From: Euptelea pleiosperma
Taxonomy: Eukaryota; Streptophyta; Magnoliopsida; Ranunculales; Eupteleaceae
DNA length: 64,000 bases
Direction: 5' to 3'
Assembly (NCBI GenBank): GCA_035048495.1
Contig: JASUTR010000060.1
Span: 62,001-126,000 of the forward strand
Under the pieces are notes generated by a model, which saw nothing but the letters and a program-made list of their open reading frames with translations, was not told the DNA's origin and did not search any database. This document shows, one piece after another, positions 1 to 12,638 of the stretch. Within the stretch, counting starts at the first letter, position 1, and each line of letters opens with the position of its first letter. The translations under genes were made by a program, and so were the position numbers.

Positions 1-3000
1 CGAAGTGTTGGAACAAGATTTATCACTGTCGAAACAAGTTAGCTCCATCCGTGCGTCAACGTCTCAAATTGGACTCAGTTTGTATGTTACATTCCGAAGC
101 CTATAACTTGTGACTTTTTCGCAACCGAACCTCGTAATTAGACTTGAATTCTTCCATTACTATTGTTTCAATACATTGGAATTGTTGGAACAAGATTCGG
201 GACAGTCGAAACAAGTTAGCTCCATCCGTGCGTGAACGTCTCAAATTGGACTCAGTTTCTGTGTTACATTCCGAAGCCTATAACTTGTGACTTTTTCGCA
301 ACCGGACCTCGTAATTGGACTCAAACTCTTCCATTACTATCGTTGCAACACATTTGAAGTGTTGAAACAAGATTCGTGACAGTCAAAACAAGTTAGCTCC
401 ATCCGTGCGTCAACGTCTCAAATTGGACTCAGTTTGTGTGTTACATTTCGAAGCCTATAACTTGTGACTTGTTCACAACCGGACCTCGTAATTAGACTCG
501 AATTCTTCCATTACAATTGTTTCAACACAATTGAAGTGTTGGACCAAGATTTATCACTGTCGAAACAAGTTAGCTCCATCCGTGCGTCAACTTCTCAAAT
601 TGGACTCAGTTTGTATGTTACATTCCGAAGCCTATAACTTGTGACTTTTTCGCAACCGAACCTCGTAATTAGACTCGAATTCTTCCATTACTATTGTTTG
701 AACACATTTGAATTGTTGGAACAAGATTCGGGACAGTCGAAACAAGTTAGCTCCATCCGTTCGTGAACGTCTCAAATTGGACTCAGTTTGTGTGTTACAT
801 TCCGAAGCCTATAACTTGTGACTTTTTCGCAACCGTACCTCGTAATTAGACTCGAATTCTTCCATTACAATTGTTTCAAAACATTTGAAGTGTTTGAACA
901 AGATTTATGACTGTCGAAACAAGTTAGCTCCATCCGTGCGTCAACGTCTCAAATTGGACTCAGTTTGTGTGTTACATTCCGAAGCCTATAACTTGTGAAT
1001 TTTTCGCAACCGGACCTCGTAATTGGACTCAAACTCTTCCATTACTATTGTTGCAACACATTTGAAGTGTTGAAACAAGATTCGTGATAGTCAAAATAAG
1101 TTAGCCCCATCCGTGCGTCAACGTCTCAAATTGGACTCAGTTTGTGTGTTACATTCCGAAGCCTATAACTTGTGACTTTTTCGCAATCGGACCTCGTAAT
1201 TGAACTCAAACTCTTCCATTATTATTGTTTCAACACATTTGAAGTATTGGAATAAGATTCGGGATAGGCGAAACAAGTTAGCTCCATCCGTGCGTCAACG
1301 TCTCAAATTTGATTCAGTTTGTGTGTTACATTCCGAAGCCTATAACTTGTGACTTTTTCGCAACCGGACCTCGTAATTGGACTCAAACTCTTCCATTACT
1401 ATTGTTGCAACACATTTGAAGTGTTGAAAGAAGATTCGTGACAGTCAAAACAAGTTAGCTCCATCCGTGCGTCAACGTCTCAAATTGGACTCAGTTTGTG
1501 TGTTACATTCCGAAGCCTATAACTTGTGACTTTTTCAGAACCGGACCTCGTAATTGGACTCAAACCCTTCCATTATTATTGTTTCAACACATTTGAAGTA
1601 TTGGAACAAGTTTCGGGATAGGCGAAACAAGTTAGCTCCATCCGTGCATCAACGTCTCAAATTGGACTCAGTTTGTGTGTTACATTCCGAAGCCTATAAC
1701 TTGTGACTTTTTCGCAACCGAACCTTGTAATTAGAGTCGAATTCTTCCATTACTATTGTTTCAACACATTTGAAGTGTTGGAACAAGATTCGGGACAGTC
1801 GAAACAAATTTGCTCCATCCGTGCGTGAACGTCTCAAATTAGACTCAGTTTGTGTGTTACATTCCGAAGCCTATAACTTGTGGCTTTTTCGCAACCGGAC
1901 CTCGTAATTAGACTCGAATTCTTCCATTACAATTGTTTCAACCCAATTGAAGTGTTGGAATAAGATTTATCACTGTCGAAACAAGTTAGCTCCATCCGTG
2001 CGTCAACGTCTCAAATTGGACTCAGTTTGTATGATACATTCCGAAGCCTATAACTTGTGACTTTTTCGCAACCGAACTTCGTAATTAGACTCGAATTCTT
2101 CCATTACTATTGTTTCAACACATTGGAATTGTTGGAACAAGATTCGGGACAGTCGAAACAAGTTAGCTCCATCCGTGCGTGAACGTCTCAAATTGGACTC
2201 AGTTTGTGTGTTACATTCCGAAGCCTATAACTTGGGACTTTTTCGCAACCGGACCTCGTAATTGGACTCAAACTCTTCCATTACTATCGTTGCAACACAT
2301 TTGAAGTGTTGAAACAAGATTCGTGACAGTCAAAACAAGTTAGCTCCATCCGTGCGTCAACGTCTCAAATTGGACTCAGTTTGTGTGTTACATTCTGAAG
2401 CCTATAACTTGTGAATTTTTCGCAACCGGACCTCGTAATTGGACTCAAACTCTTCCATTACTATTGTTGCAACACATTTGAAGTGTTGAAACAAGATTCG
2501 TGATAGTCAAAACAAGTTAGCTCCATCCGTGCGTCAACGTCTCAAATTGGACTCAGTTTGTGGGTTACATTCCGAAGCCTATAACTTGTGACTTTTTCGC
2601 AATCGGACCTCGTAATTGAACTCAAACTCTTCCATTATTATTGTTTCAACACATTTGAAGTATCAGAACAAGATTCGTGATAGTCAAAACAAGTTAGGTC
2701 CATCCGTGCGTCAACGTCTCAAATTGGACTCAGTTTGTATGTTACATTCCGAAGCCTATAACTTGTGACTTTTTCGCAACCGAACCTCGTAATTAGACTC
2801 GAATTCTTCCATTACTATTGTTTCAACACATTGGAATTGTTGGAACAAGATTCGGGACAGTCGAAACAAGTTAGCTCCATCCGTGCGTGAACGTCTCAAA
2901 TTGGACTCAGTTTGTGTGTTACATTCCGAAGCATATAACTTGTCACTTTTTCGCAACCGGACCTCGTAATTGGACTCAAACTCTTCCATTACTATCGTTG

Positions 3001-5709
3001 CAACACATTTGAAGTGTTGAAACAAGATTCGTGACAGTCAAAACAAGTTAGCTCCATCCGTGCGTCAACGTCTCAAATTGGACTCAGTTTGTGTGTTACA
3101 TTCCGAAGCCTATAACTTGTGACTTTTTCCCAACCGGACCTCGTAATTAGACTCGAATTCTTCCATTACAATTGTTTCAACACAATTGAAGTGTTGGAAC
3201 AAGATTTATCACTGTCGAAACAAGTTAGCTCCATCCGTGCGTCAACGTCTCAAATTGGACTCAGTTTGTATGTTACATTCCGAAGCCTATAACTTGTGAC
3301 TTTTTCGCAACCGAACCTCGTAATTAGACTCGAATTCTTCCATTACTATTGTTTCAACACATTAGAATTGTTGGAACAAGATTCGGGACAGTCGAAACAA
3401 GTTAGCTCCATCCGTGCGTGAACATTTCAAATTGGACTCAGTTTGTGTGTTACATTCCGAAGCCTATAACTTGTGACTTTTTCGCAACCGGACCTCGTAA
3501 TTGGACTCAAACTCTTCCATTACTATCGTTGCAACACATTTGAAGTGTTGAAACAAGATTCGTGACAGTCAAAACAAGTTAGCTCCATCCGTGCATCAAC
3601 GTCTCAAATTGGACTCAGTTTGTATGTTACATTCCGAAGCCTATAACTTGTGGCTTTTTCGCAACCGGACCTCGTAATTAGACTCGAATTCTTCCATTAC
3701 AATTGTTTCAACACAATCGAAGTGTTGGAACAAGATTTATCACTGTCGAAACAAGTTAGCTCCATCCGTGCGTCAACTTCTCAAATTGGACTCAGTTTGT
3801 ATGTTACATTCCGAAGCCTATAACTTGTGACTTTTTCGCAACCGAACCTCGTAATTAGACTCGAATTCTTCCATTACTATTGTTTGAACACATTTGAATT
3901 GTTGGAACAAGATTCGGGACAGTCGAAACAAGTTAGCTCCATCCGTTCGTGAACGTCTCAAATTGGACTCAGTTTGTGTGTTACATTCCGAAGCCTATAA
4001 CTTGTGACTTTTTCGCAACCGTACCTCGTAATTAGACTCGAATTCTTCCATTACAATTGTTTCAAAACATTTGAAGTGTTTGAACAAGATTTATGACTGT
4101 CGAAACAAGTTAGCTCCATCCGTGCGTCAACGTCTCAAATTGGACTCAGTTTGTGTGTGACATTCCGAAGCCTATAACTTGTGAATTTTTCGCAACCGGA
4201 CCTCGTAATTGGACTCAAACTCTTCCATTACTATTGTTGCAACACATTTGAAGTGTTGAAACAAGATTCGTGATAGTCAAAATAAGTTAGCCCCATCCGT
4301 GCGTCAACGTCTCAAATTGGACTTAGTTTGTGTGTTACATTCCGAAGCCTATAACTTGTGACTTTTTCGCAATCGGACCTCGTAATTGAACTCAAACTCT
4401 TCCATTATTATTGTTTCAACACATTTGAAGTATTGGAATAAGATTCGGGATAGGCGAAACAAGTTAGCTCCATCCGTGCGTCAACGTCTCAAATTTGATT
4501 CAGTTTGTGTGTTACATTCCGAAGCCTATAACTTGTGACTTTTTCGCAACCGGACCTCGTAATTGGACTCAAACTCTTCCATTACTATTGTTGCAACACA
4601 TTTGAAGTGTTGAAACAAGATTCGTGACAGTCAAAACAAGTTAGCTCCATCCGTGCGTCAACGTCTCAAATTGGACTCAGTTTGTGTGTTACATTCCGAA
4701 GCCTATAACTTGTGACTTTTTCAGAACCGGACCTCGTAATTGGACTCAAACCCTTCCATTATTATTGTTTCAACACATTTGAAGTATTGGAACAAGTTTC
4801 GGGATAGGCGAAACAAGTTAGCTCCATCCGTGCATCAACGTCTCAAATTGGACTCAGTTTGTGTGTTACATTCCGAAGCCTATAACTTGTGACTTTTTCG
4901 CAACCGAACCTTGTAATTAGTCTCGAATTCTTCCATTACTATTGTTTCAACACATTTGAAGTGTTGGAACAAGATTCGGGACAGTCGAAACAAATTTGCT
5001 CCATCCGTGCGTGAACGTCTCAAATTAGACTCAGTTTGTGTGTTACATTCCGAAGCCTATAACTTGTGGCTTTTTCGCAACCGGACCTCGTAATTAGACT
5101 CGAATTCTTCCATTACAATTGTTTCAACCCAATTGAAGTGTTGGAATAAGATTTATCACTGTCGAAACAAGTTAGCTCCATCCGTGCGTCAACGTCTCAA
5201 ATTGGACTCAGTTTGTATGATACATTCCGAAGCCTATAACTTGTGACTTTTTCGCAACCGAACCTCGTAATTAGACTCGAATTCTTCCATTACTATTGTT
5301 TCAACACATTGGAATTGTTGGAACAAGATTCGGACAGTCGAAACAAGTTAGCTCCATCCGTGTGTCAACGTCTCAAATTGGACTCAGTTTGTATGTTACA
5401 TTCCGAAGCCTATAACTTGTGACTTTTTCGCAACCGAACCTCGTAATTAGACTCGAATTCTTCCATTACTATTGTTTCAACACATTGGAATTGTTGGAAC
5501 AAGATTCGGCACAGTCGAAACAAGTTAGCTCCATCCGTGCGTGAACGTCTCAAATTGGACTCAGTTTGTGTGTTACATTCCGAAGCCTATAACTTGTGAC
5601 TTTTTCGCAACCGGACCTCGTAATTGGACTCAAACTCTTCCATTACTATCGTTGCAACACATTTGAAGTGTTGAAACAAGATTCGTGACAGTCAAGACAA
5701 GTTAGCTCC

Positions 5710-8700
5710 ATCCGTGCGTCAACGTCTCAAATTGGACTCAGTTTGTGTGTTACATTCTGAAGCCTATAACTTGTGAATTTTTCGCAACCGGACCTCGTAA
5801 TTGGACTCAAACTCTTCCATTACTATTGTTGCAACACATTTGAAGTGTTGAAGCAAGATTCGTGATAGTCAAAACAAGTTAGCTCCATCCGTGCGTCAAC
5901 GTCTCAAATTGGACTCAGTTTGTGTGTTACATTCCGAAGCCTATAACTTGTGACTTTTTCGCAACCGGACCTCGTAATTGGACTCAAACTCTTCCATTAC
6001 TATTGTTGCAACACATTTGAAGTGTTGAAACAAGATTCGTGACAGTCAAAACAAGTTAGCTCCATCCGTGCGTCAACGTCTCAAATTGGATTCAGTTTGT
6101 GTGTTACATTCCGAAGCCTATAACTTGTGACTTTTTCGCAATCGGACCTCGTAATTGAACTCAAACTCTTCCATTATTATTGTTTCAACACATTTGAAGT
6201 ATTGGATCAAGATTCGGGATAGGCGAAACAAGTTAGCTCCATCCGTGCGTCAACGTCTCAAATTGGATTCAGTTTGTGTGTTACATTCCGAAGCCTGTAA
6301 CTTGTGACTTTTTCGCAACCGGACCTCGTAATTGGACTCAAACTCTTCCATTACTATTGTTGCAACACATTTGAAGTGTTGAAACAAGATTCGTGACAGT
6401 CAAAACAAGTTAGCTCCATCCGTGCGTCAACGTCTCAAATTGGACTCAGTTTGTGTGTTATATTCCGAAGCCTATAACTTGTGACTTTTTCGGAACCGAA
6501 CCTCGTAATTGGACTCAAACTCTTCCATTATTATTGTTTCAACACATTTGAAGTATTGGAACAAGTTTCGGGATAGGCGAAACAAGTTAGCTCCATCCGT
6601 GCGTCAACGTCTCAAATTGGACTCAGTTTGTGTGTTACATTCCGAAGCCTATAACTTGTGACTTTTTCGCAACCGAACCTTGTAATTAGACTCGAATTCT
6701 TCCATTACTATTGTTTCAACACATTTGAAGTGTTGGAACAAGATTCGGGACAGTCGAAACAAGTTTGCTCCATCCGTGCGTGAACGTCTCAAATTAGACT
6801 CAGTTTGTGTGTTACATTCCGAAGCCTATAACTTGTGGCTTTTTCGCAACCGGACCTCGTAATTAGACTCGAATTCATCCATTACAATTGTTTCAACACA
6901 ATCGAAGTGTTGGAACAAGATTTATCACTGTCGAAACAAGTTAGCTCCATCCGTGCGTCAACGTCTCAAATTGGACTCAGTTTGTATGTTACATTCCGAA
7001 GCCTATAACTTGTGACTTTTTCGCAACCGAACCTCGTAATTAGACTTGAATTCTTCCATTACTATTGTTTCAATACATTGGAATTGTTGGAACAAGATTC
7101 GGGACAGTCGAAACAAGTTAGCTCCATCCGTGCGTGAACGTCTCAAATTGGACTCAGTTTCTGTGTTACATTCCGAAGCCTATAACTTGTGACTTTTTCG
7201 CAACCGGACCTCGTAATTGGACTCAAACTCTTCCATTACTATCGTTGCAACACATTTGAAGTGTTGAAACAAGATTCGTGACAGTCAAAACAAGTTAGCT
7301 CCATCCGTGCGTCAACGTCTCAAATTGGACTCAGTTTGTGTGTTACATTTCGAAGCCTATAACTTGTGACTTGTTCACAACCGGACCTCGTAATTAGACT
7401 CGAATTCTTCCATTACAATTGTTTCAACACAATTGAAGTGTTGGACCAAGATTTATCACTGTCGAAACAAGTTAGCTCCATCCGTGCGTCAACTTCTCAA
7501 ATTGGACTCAGTTTGTATGTTACATTCCGAAGCCTATAACTTGTGACTTTTTCGCAACCGAACCTCGTAATTGGACTCGAATTCTTCCATTACTATTGTT
7601 TGAACACATTTGAATTGTTGGAACAAGATTCGGGACAGTCGAAACAAGTTAGCTCCATCCGTTCGTGAACGTCTCAAATTGGACTCAGTTTGTGTGTTAC
7701 ATTCCGAAGCCTATAACTTGTGACTTTTTCGCAACCGTACCTCGTAATTAGACTCGAATTCTTCCATTACAATTGTTTCAAAACATTTGAAGTGTTTGAA
7801 CAAGATTTATGACTGTCGAAACAAGTTAGCTCCATCCGTGCGTCAACGTCTCAAATTGGACTCAGTTTGTGTGTTACATTCCGAAGCCTATAACTTGTGA
7901 ATTTTTCGCAACCGGACCTCGTAATTGGACTCAAACTCTTCCATTACTATTGTTGCAACACATTTGAAGTGTTGAAACAAGATTCGTGATAGTCAAAACA
8001 AGTTAGCTCCATCCGTGCGTCAACGTCTCAAATTGGACTCAGTTTGTGTGTTACATTCCGAAGCCTATAACTTGTGACTTTTTCGCAACCGGACCTCGTA
8101 ATTGGACTCAAACTCTTCCATTACTATTGTTGCAACACATTTGAAGTGTTGAAACAAGATTCGTGATAGTCAAAATAAGTTAGCCCCATCCGTGCGTCAA
8201 CGTCTCAAATTGGACTCAGTTTGTGTGTTACATTCCGAAGCCTATAACTTGTGACTTTTTCGCAATCGGACCTCGTAATTGAACTCAAACTCTTCCATTA
8301 TTATTGTTTCAACACATTTGAAGTATTGGAATAAGATTCGGGATAGGCGAAACAAGTTAGCTCCATCCGTGCGTCAACGTCTCAAATTTGATTCAGTTTG
8401 TGTGTTACATTCCGAAGCCTATAACTTGTGACTTTTTCGCAACCGGACCTCGTAATTGGACTCAAACTCTTCCATTACTATTGTTGCAACACATTTGAAG
8501 TGTTGAAAGAAGATTCGTGACAGTCAAAACAAGTTAGCTCCATCCGTGCGTCAACGTCTCAAATTGGACTCAGTTTGTGTGTTACATTCCGAAGCCTATA
8601 ACTTGTGACTTTTTCAGAACCGGACCTCGTATTTGGACTCAAACCCTTCCATTATTATTGTTTCAACACATTTGAAGTATTGGAACAAGTTTCGGGATAG

Positions 8701-9840
8701 GCGAAACAAGTTAGCTCCATCCGTGCATCAACGTCTCAAATTGGACTCAGTTTGTGTGTTACATTCCGAAGCCTATAACTTGTGACTTTTTCGCAACCGA
8801 ACCTTGTAATTAGAGTCGAATTCTTCCATTACTATTGTTTCAACACATTTGAAGTGTTGGAACAAGATTCGGGACAGTCGAAACAAATTTGCTCCATCCG
8901 TGCGTGAACGTCTCAAATTAGACTCAGTTTGTGTGTTACATTCCGAAGCCTATAACTTGTGGCTTTTTCGCAACCGGACCTCGTAATTAGACTCGAATTC
9001 TTCCATTACAATTGTTTCAACCCAATTGAAGTGTTGGAATAAGATTTATCACTGTCGAAACAAGTTAGCTCCATCCGTGCGTCAACGTCTCAAATTGGAC
9101 TCAGTTTGTATGATACATTCCGAAGCCTATAACTTGTGACTTTTTCGCAACCGAACCTCGTAATTAGACTCGAATTCTTCCATTACTATTGTTTCAACAC
9201 ATTGGAATTGTTGGAACAAGATTCGGGACAGTCGAAACAAGTTAGCTCCATCCGTGCGTGAACGTCTCAAATTGGACTCAGTTTGTGTGTTACATTCCGA
9301 AGCCTATAACTTGTGACTTTTTCGCAACCGGACCTCGTAATTGGACTCAAACTCTTCCATTACTATCGTTGCAACACATTTGAAGTGTTGAAACAAGATT
9401 CGTGACAGTCAAAACAAGTTAGCTCCATCCGTGCGTCAACGTCTCAAATTGGACTCAGTTTGTGTGTTACATTCCGAAGCCTATAACTTGTGACTTTTTC
9501 ACACCGGACCTCGTAATTAGACTCGAATTCTTCCATTACAATTGTTTCAACACAATTGAAGTGTTGGAACAAGATTTATCACTGTCGAAACAAGTTAGCT
9601 CCATCCGTGCGTCAACGTCTCAAATTGGACTCAGTTTGTATGTTACATTCCGAAGCCTATAACTTGTGACTTTTTCGCAACCGAACCTCGTAATTAGACT
9701 CGAATTCTTCCATTACTATTGTTTCAACACATTGGAATTGTTGGAACAAGATTCGGGACAGTCGAAACAAGTTAGCTCCATCCGTGCGTGAACGTCTCAA
9801 ATTGGACTCAGTTTGTGTGTTACATTCCGAAGCCTATAAC
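5710..9840 (+). repeat. Satellite segmental duplication, copy 1 (partner about 12,612-16,743)
   Basis: Rare variants recur at an offset of 6,902 bp (39 monomers minus one base): GTATTGGATC at about 6200 and 13102, TTTCTGTG at 7161 and 14063, and the EcoRI-free CTCGTATTTGG variant in both. The match breaks on the left near 5,700/12,600 and on the right near 9,843/16,746, where the following monomer subtypes differ. The limits are approximate because all monomers are homologous. Confidence 0.75.
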
Positions 9841-12638
9841 TTGGGACTTTTTCGCAACCGGACCTCGTAATTGGACTCAAACTCTTCCATTACTATCGTT
9901 GCAACACATTTGAAGTGTTGAAACAAGATTCGTGACAGTCAAAACAAGTTAGCTCCATCCGTGCGTCAACGTCTCAAATTGGACTCAGTTTGTGTGTTAC
10001 ATTCTGAAGCCTATAACTTGTGAATTTTTCGCAACCGGACCTCGTAATTGGACTCAAACTCTTCCATTACTATTGTTGCAACACATTTGAAGTGTTGAAA
10101 CAAGATTCGTGATAGTCAAAACAAGTTAGCTCCATCCGTGCGTCAACGTCTCAAATTGGACTCAGTTTGTGGGTTACATTCCGAAGCCTATAACTTGTGA
10201 CTTTTTCGCAATCGGACCTCGTAATTGAACTCAAACTCTTCCATTATTATTGTTTCAACACATTTGAAGTATCAGAACAAGATTCGTGATAGTCAAAACA
10301 AGTTAGGTCCATCCGTGCGTCAACGTCTCAAATTGGACTCAGTTTGTATGTTACATTCCGAAGCCTATAACTTGGGACTTTTTCGCAACCGGACCTCGTA
10401 ATTGGACTCAAACTCTTCCATTACTATCGTTGCAACACATTTGAAGTGTTGAAACAAGATTCGTGACAGTCAAAACAAGTTAGCTCCATCCGTGCGTCAA
10501 CGTCTCAAATTGGACTCAGTTTGTGTGTTACATTCTGAAGCCTATAACTTGTGAATTTTTCGCAACCGGACCTCGTAATTGGACTCAAACTCTTCCATTA
10601 CTATTGTTGCAACACATTTGAAGTGTTGAAACAAGATTCGTGATAGTCAAAACAAGTTAGCTCCATCCGTGCGTCAACGTCTCAAATTGGACTCAGTTTG
10701 TGGGTTACATTCCGAAGCCTATAACTTGTGACTTTTTCGCAATCGGACCTCGTAATTGAACTCAAACTCTTCCATTATTATTGTTTCAACACATTTGAAG
10801 TATCAGAACAAGATTCGTGATAGTCAAAACAAGTTAGGTCCATCCGTGCGTCAACGTCTCAAATTGGACTCAGTTTGTATGTTACATTCCGAAGCCTATA
10901 ACTTGTGACTTTTTCGCAACCGAACCTCGTAATTAGACTCGAATTCTTCCATTACTATTGTTTCAACACATTGGAATTGTTGGAACAAGATTCGGGACAG
11001 TCGAAACAAGTTAGCTCCATCCGTGCGTGAACGTCTCAAATTGGACTCAGTTTGTGTGTTACATTCCGAAGCATATAACTTGTCACTTTTTCGCAACCGG
11101 ACCTCGTAATTGGACTCAAACTCTTCCATTACTATCGTTGCAACACATTTGAAGTGTTGAAACAAGATTCGTGACAGTCAAAACAAGTTAGCTCCATCCG
11201 TGCGTCAACGTCTCAAATTGGACTCAGTTTGTGTGTTACATTCCGAAGCCTATAACTTGTGACTTTTTCCCAACCGGACCTCGTAATTAGACTCGAATTC
11301 TTCCATTACAATTGTTTCAACACAATTGAAGTGTTGGAACAAGATTTATCACTGTCGAAACAAGTTAGCTCCATCCGTGCGTCAACGTCTCAAATTGGAC
11401 TCAGTTTGTATGTTACATTCCGAAGCCTATAACTTGTGACTTTTTCACAACCGAACCTCGTAATTAGACTCGAATTCTTCCATTACTATTGTTTCAACAC
11501 ATTAGAATTGTTGGAACAAGATTCGGGACAGTCGAAACAAGTTAGCTCCATCCGTGCGTGAACATTTCAAATTGGACTCAGTTTGTGTGTTACATTCCGA
11601 AGCCTATAACTTGTGACTTTTTCGCAACCGGACCTCGTAATTGGACTCAAACTCTTCCATTACTATCGTTGCAACACATTTGAAGTGTTGAAACAAGATT
11701 CGTGACAGTCAAAACAAGTTAGCTCCATCCGTGCATCAACGTCTCAAATTGGACTCAGTTTGTATGTTACATTCCGAAGCCTATAACTTGTGACTTTTTC
11801 ACAACCGGACCTCGTAATTAGACTCGAATTCTTCCATTACAATTGTTTCAACACAATTGAAGTGTTGGAACAAGATTTATCACTGTCGAAACAAGTTAGC
11901 TCCATCCGTGCGTCAACGTCTCAAATTGGACTCAGTTTGTATGTTACATTCCGAAGCCTATAACTTGTGACTTTTTCGCAACCGAACCTCGTAATTAGAC
12001 TCGAATTCTTCCATTACTATTGTTTCAACACATTTGAAGTGTTGGAACAAGAATCGGGATAGTCGAAACAAGTTAGCTCCATCCGTTCGTGAACGTGTCA
12101 AATTGGACTCAGTTTGTGTGTTACATTCCGAAGCCTATAACTTGTGACTTTTTCGCAACCGGACCTCGTAATTAGACTCGAATTCTTCCATTACAATTGT
12201 TTCAAAACATTTGAAGTGTTTGAACAAGATTTATGACTGTCGAAACAAGTTAGCTCCATCCGTGCGTCAACGTCTCAAATTGGACTCAGTTTGTGTGTTA
12301 CATTCCGAAGCCTATAACTTGTGAATTTTTCGCAACCGGACCTCGTAATTTAACTCAAACTCTTCCATTACTATTGTTGCAACACATTTGAAGTGTTGAA
12401 ACAAGATTCATGATAGTCAAAACAAGTTAGCTCCATCCGTGCGTCAACGTCTCAAATTGGACTCAGTTTGTGTGTTACATTCCGAAGCCTATAACTTGTG
12501 ACTTTTTCGCAATCGGACCTCGTAATTGAACTCAAACTCTTCCATTATTATTGTTTCAACACATTTGAAGTATTGGAACAAGATTCGGGATATGCGAAAC
12601 ATGTTAGCTCCATCCGTGCGTCAACGTCTCAAATTGGA
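7710..12638 (+). repeat. Satellite segmental duplication (partner about 19,746-24,674)
   Basis: Matches 19,746-24,674 at an offset of 12,036 bp, exactly 68 monomers. Shared private markers include GTATCAGAAC at 10270, 10801, 22306 and 22837, GCATATAACTTGTCAC near 11070 and 23106, GAACAAGAAT at 12045 and 24081, and GATATGCGAAACATG near 12590 and 24626. The right limit is the C/T difference at 12639/24675. The right-hand copy ends just before the LINE insertion. Confidence 0.8.

Noticed and set aside
2756..3025. 89-residue open frame on the minus strand, identical at 10896-11165 and 22932-23201
   Set aside because: It lies wholly in satellite monomers, and its protein repeats itself with the 177-bp period. 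The copies match because the satellite was segmentally duplicated.
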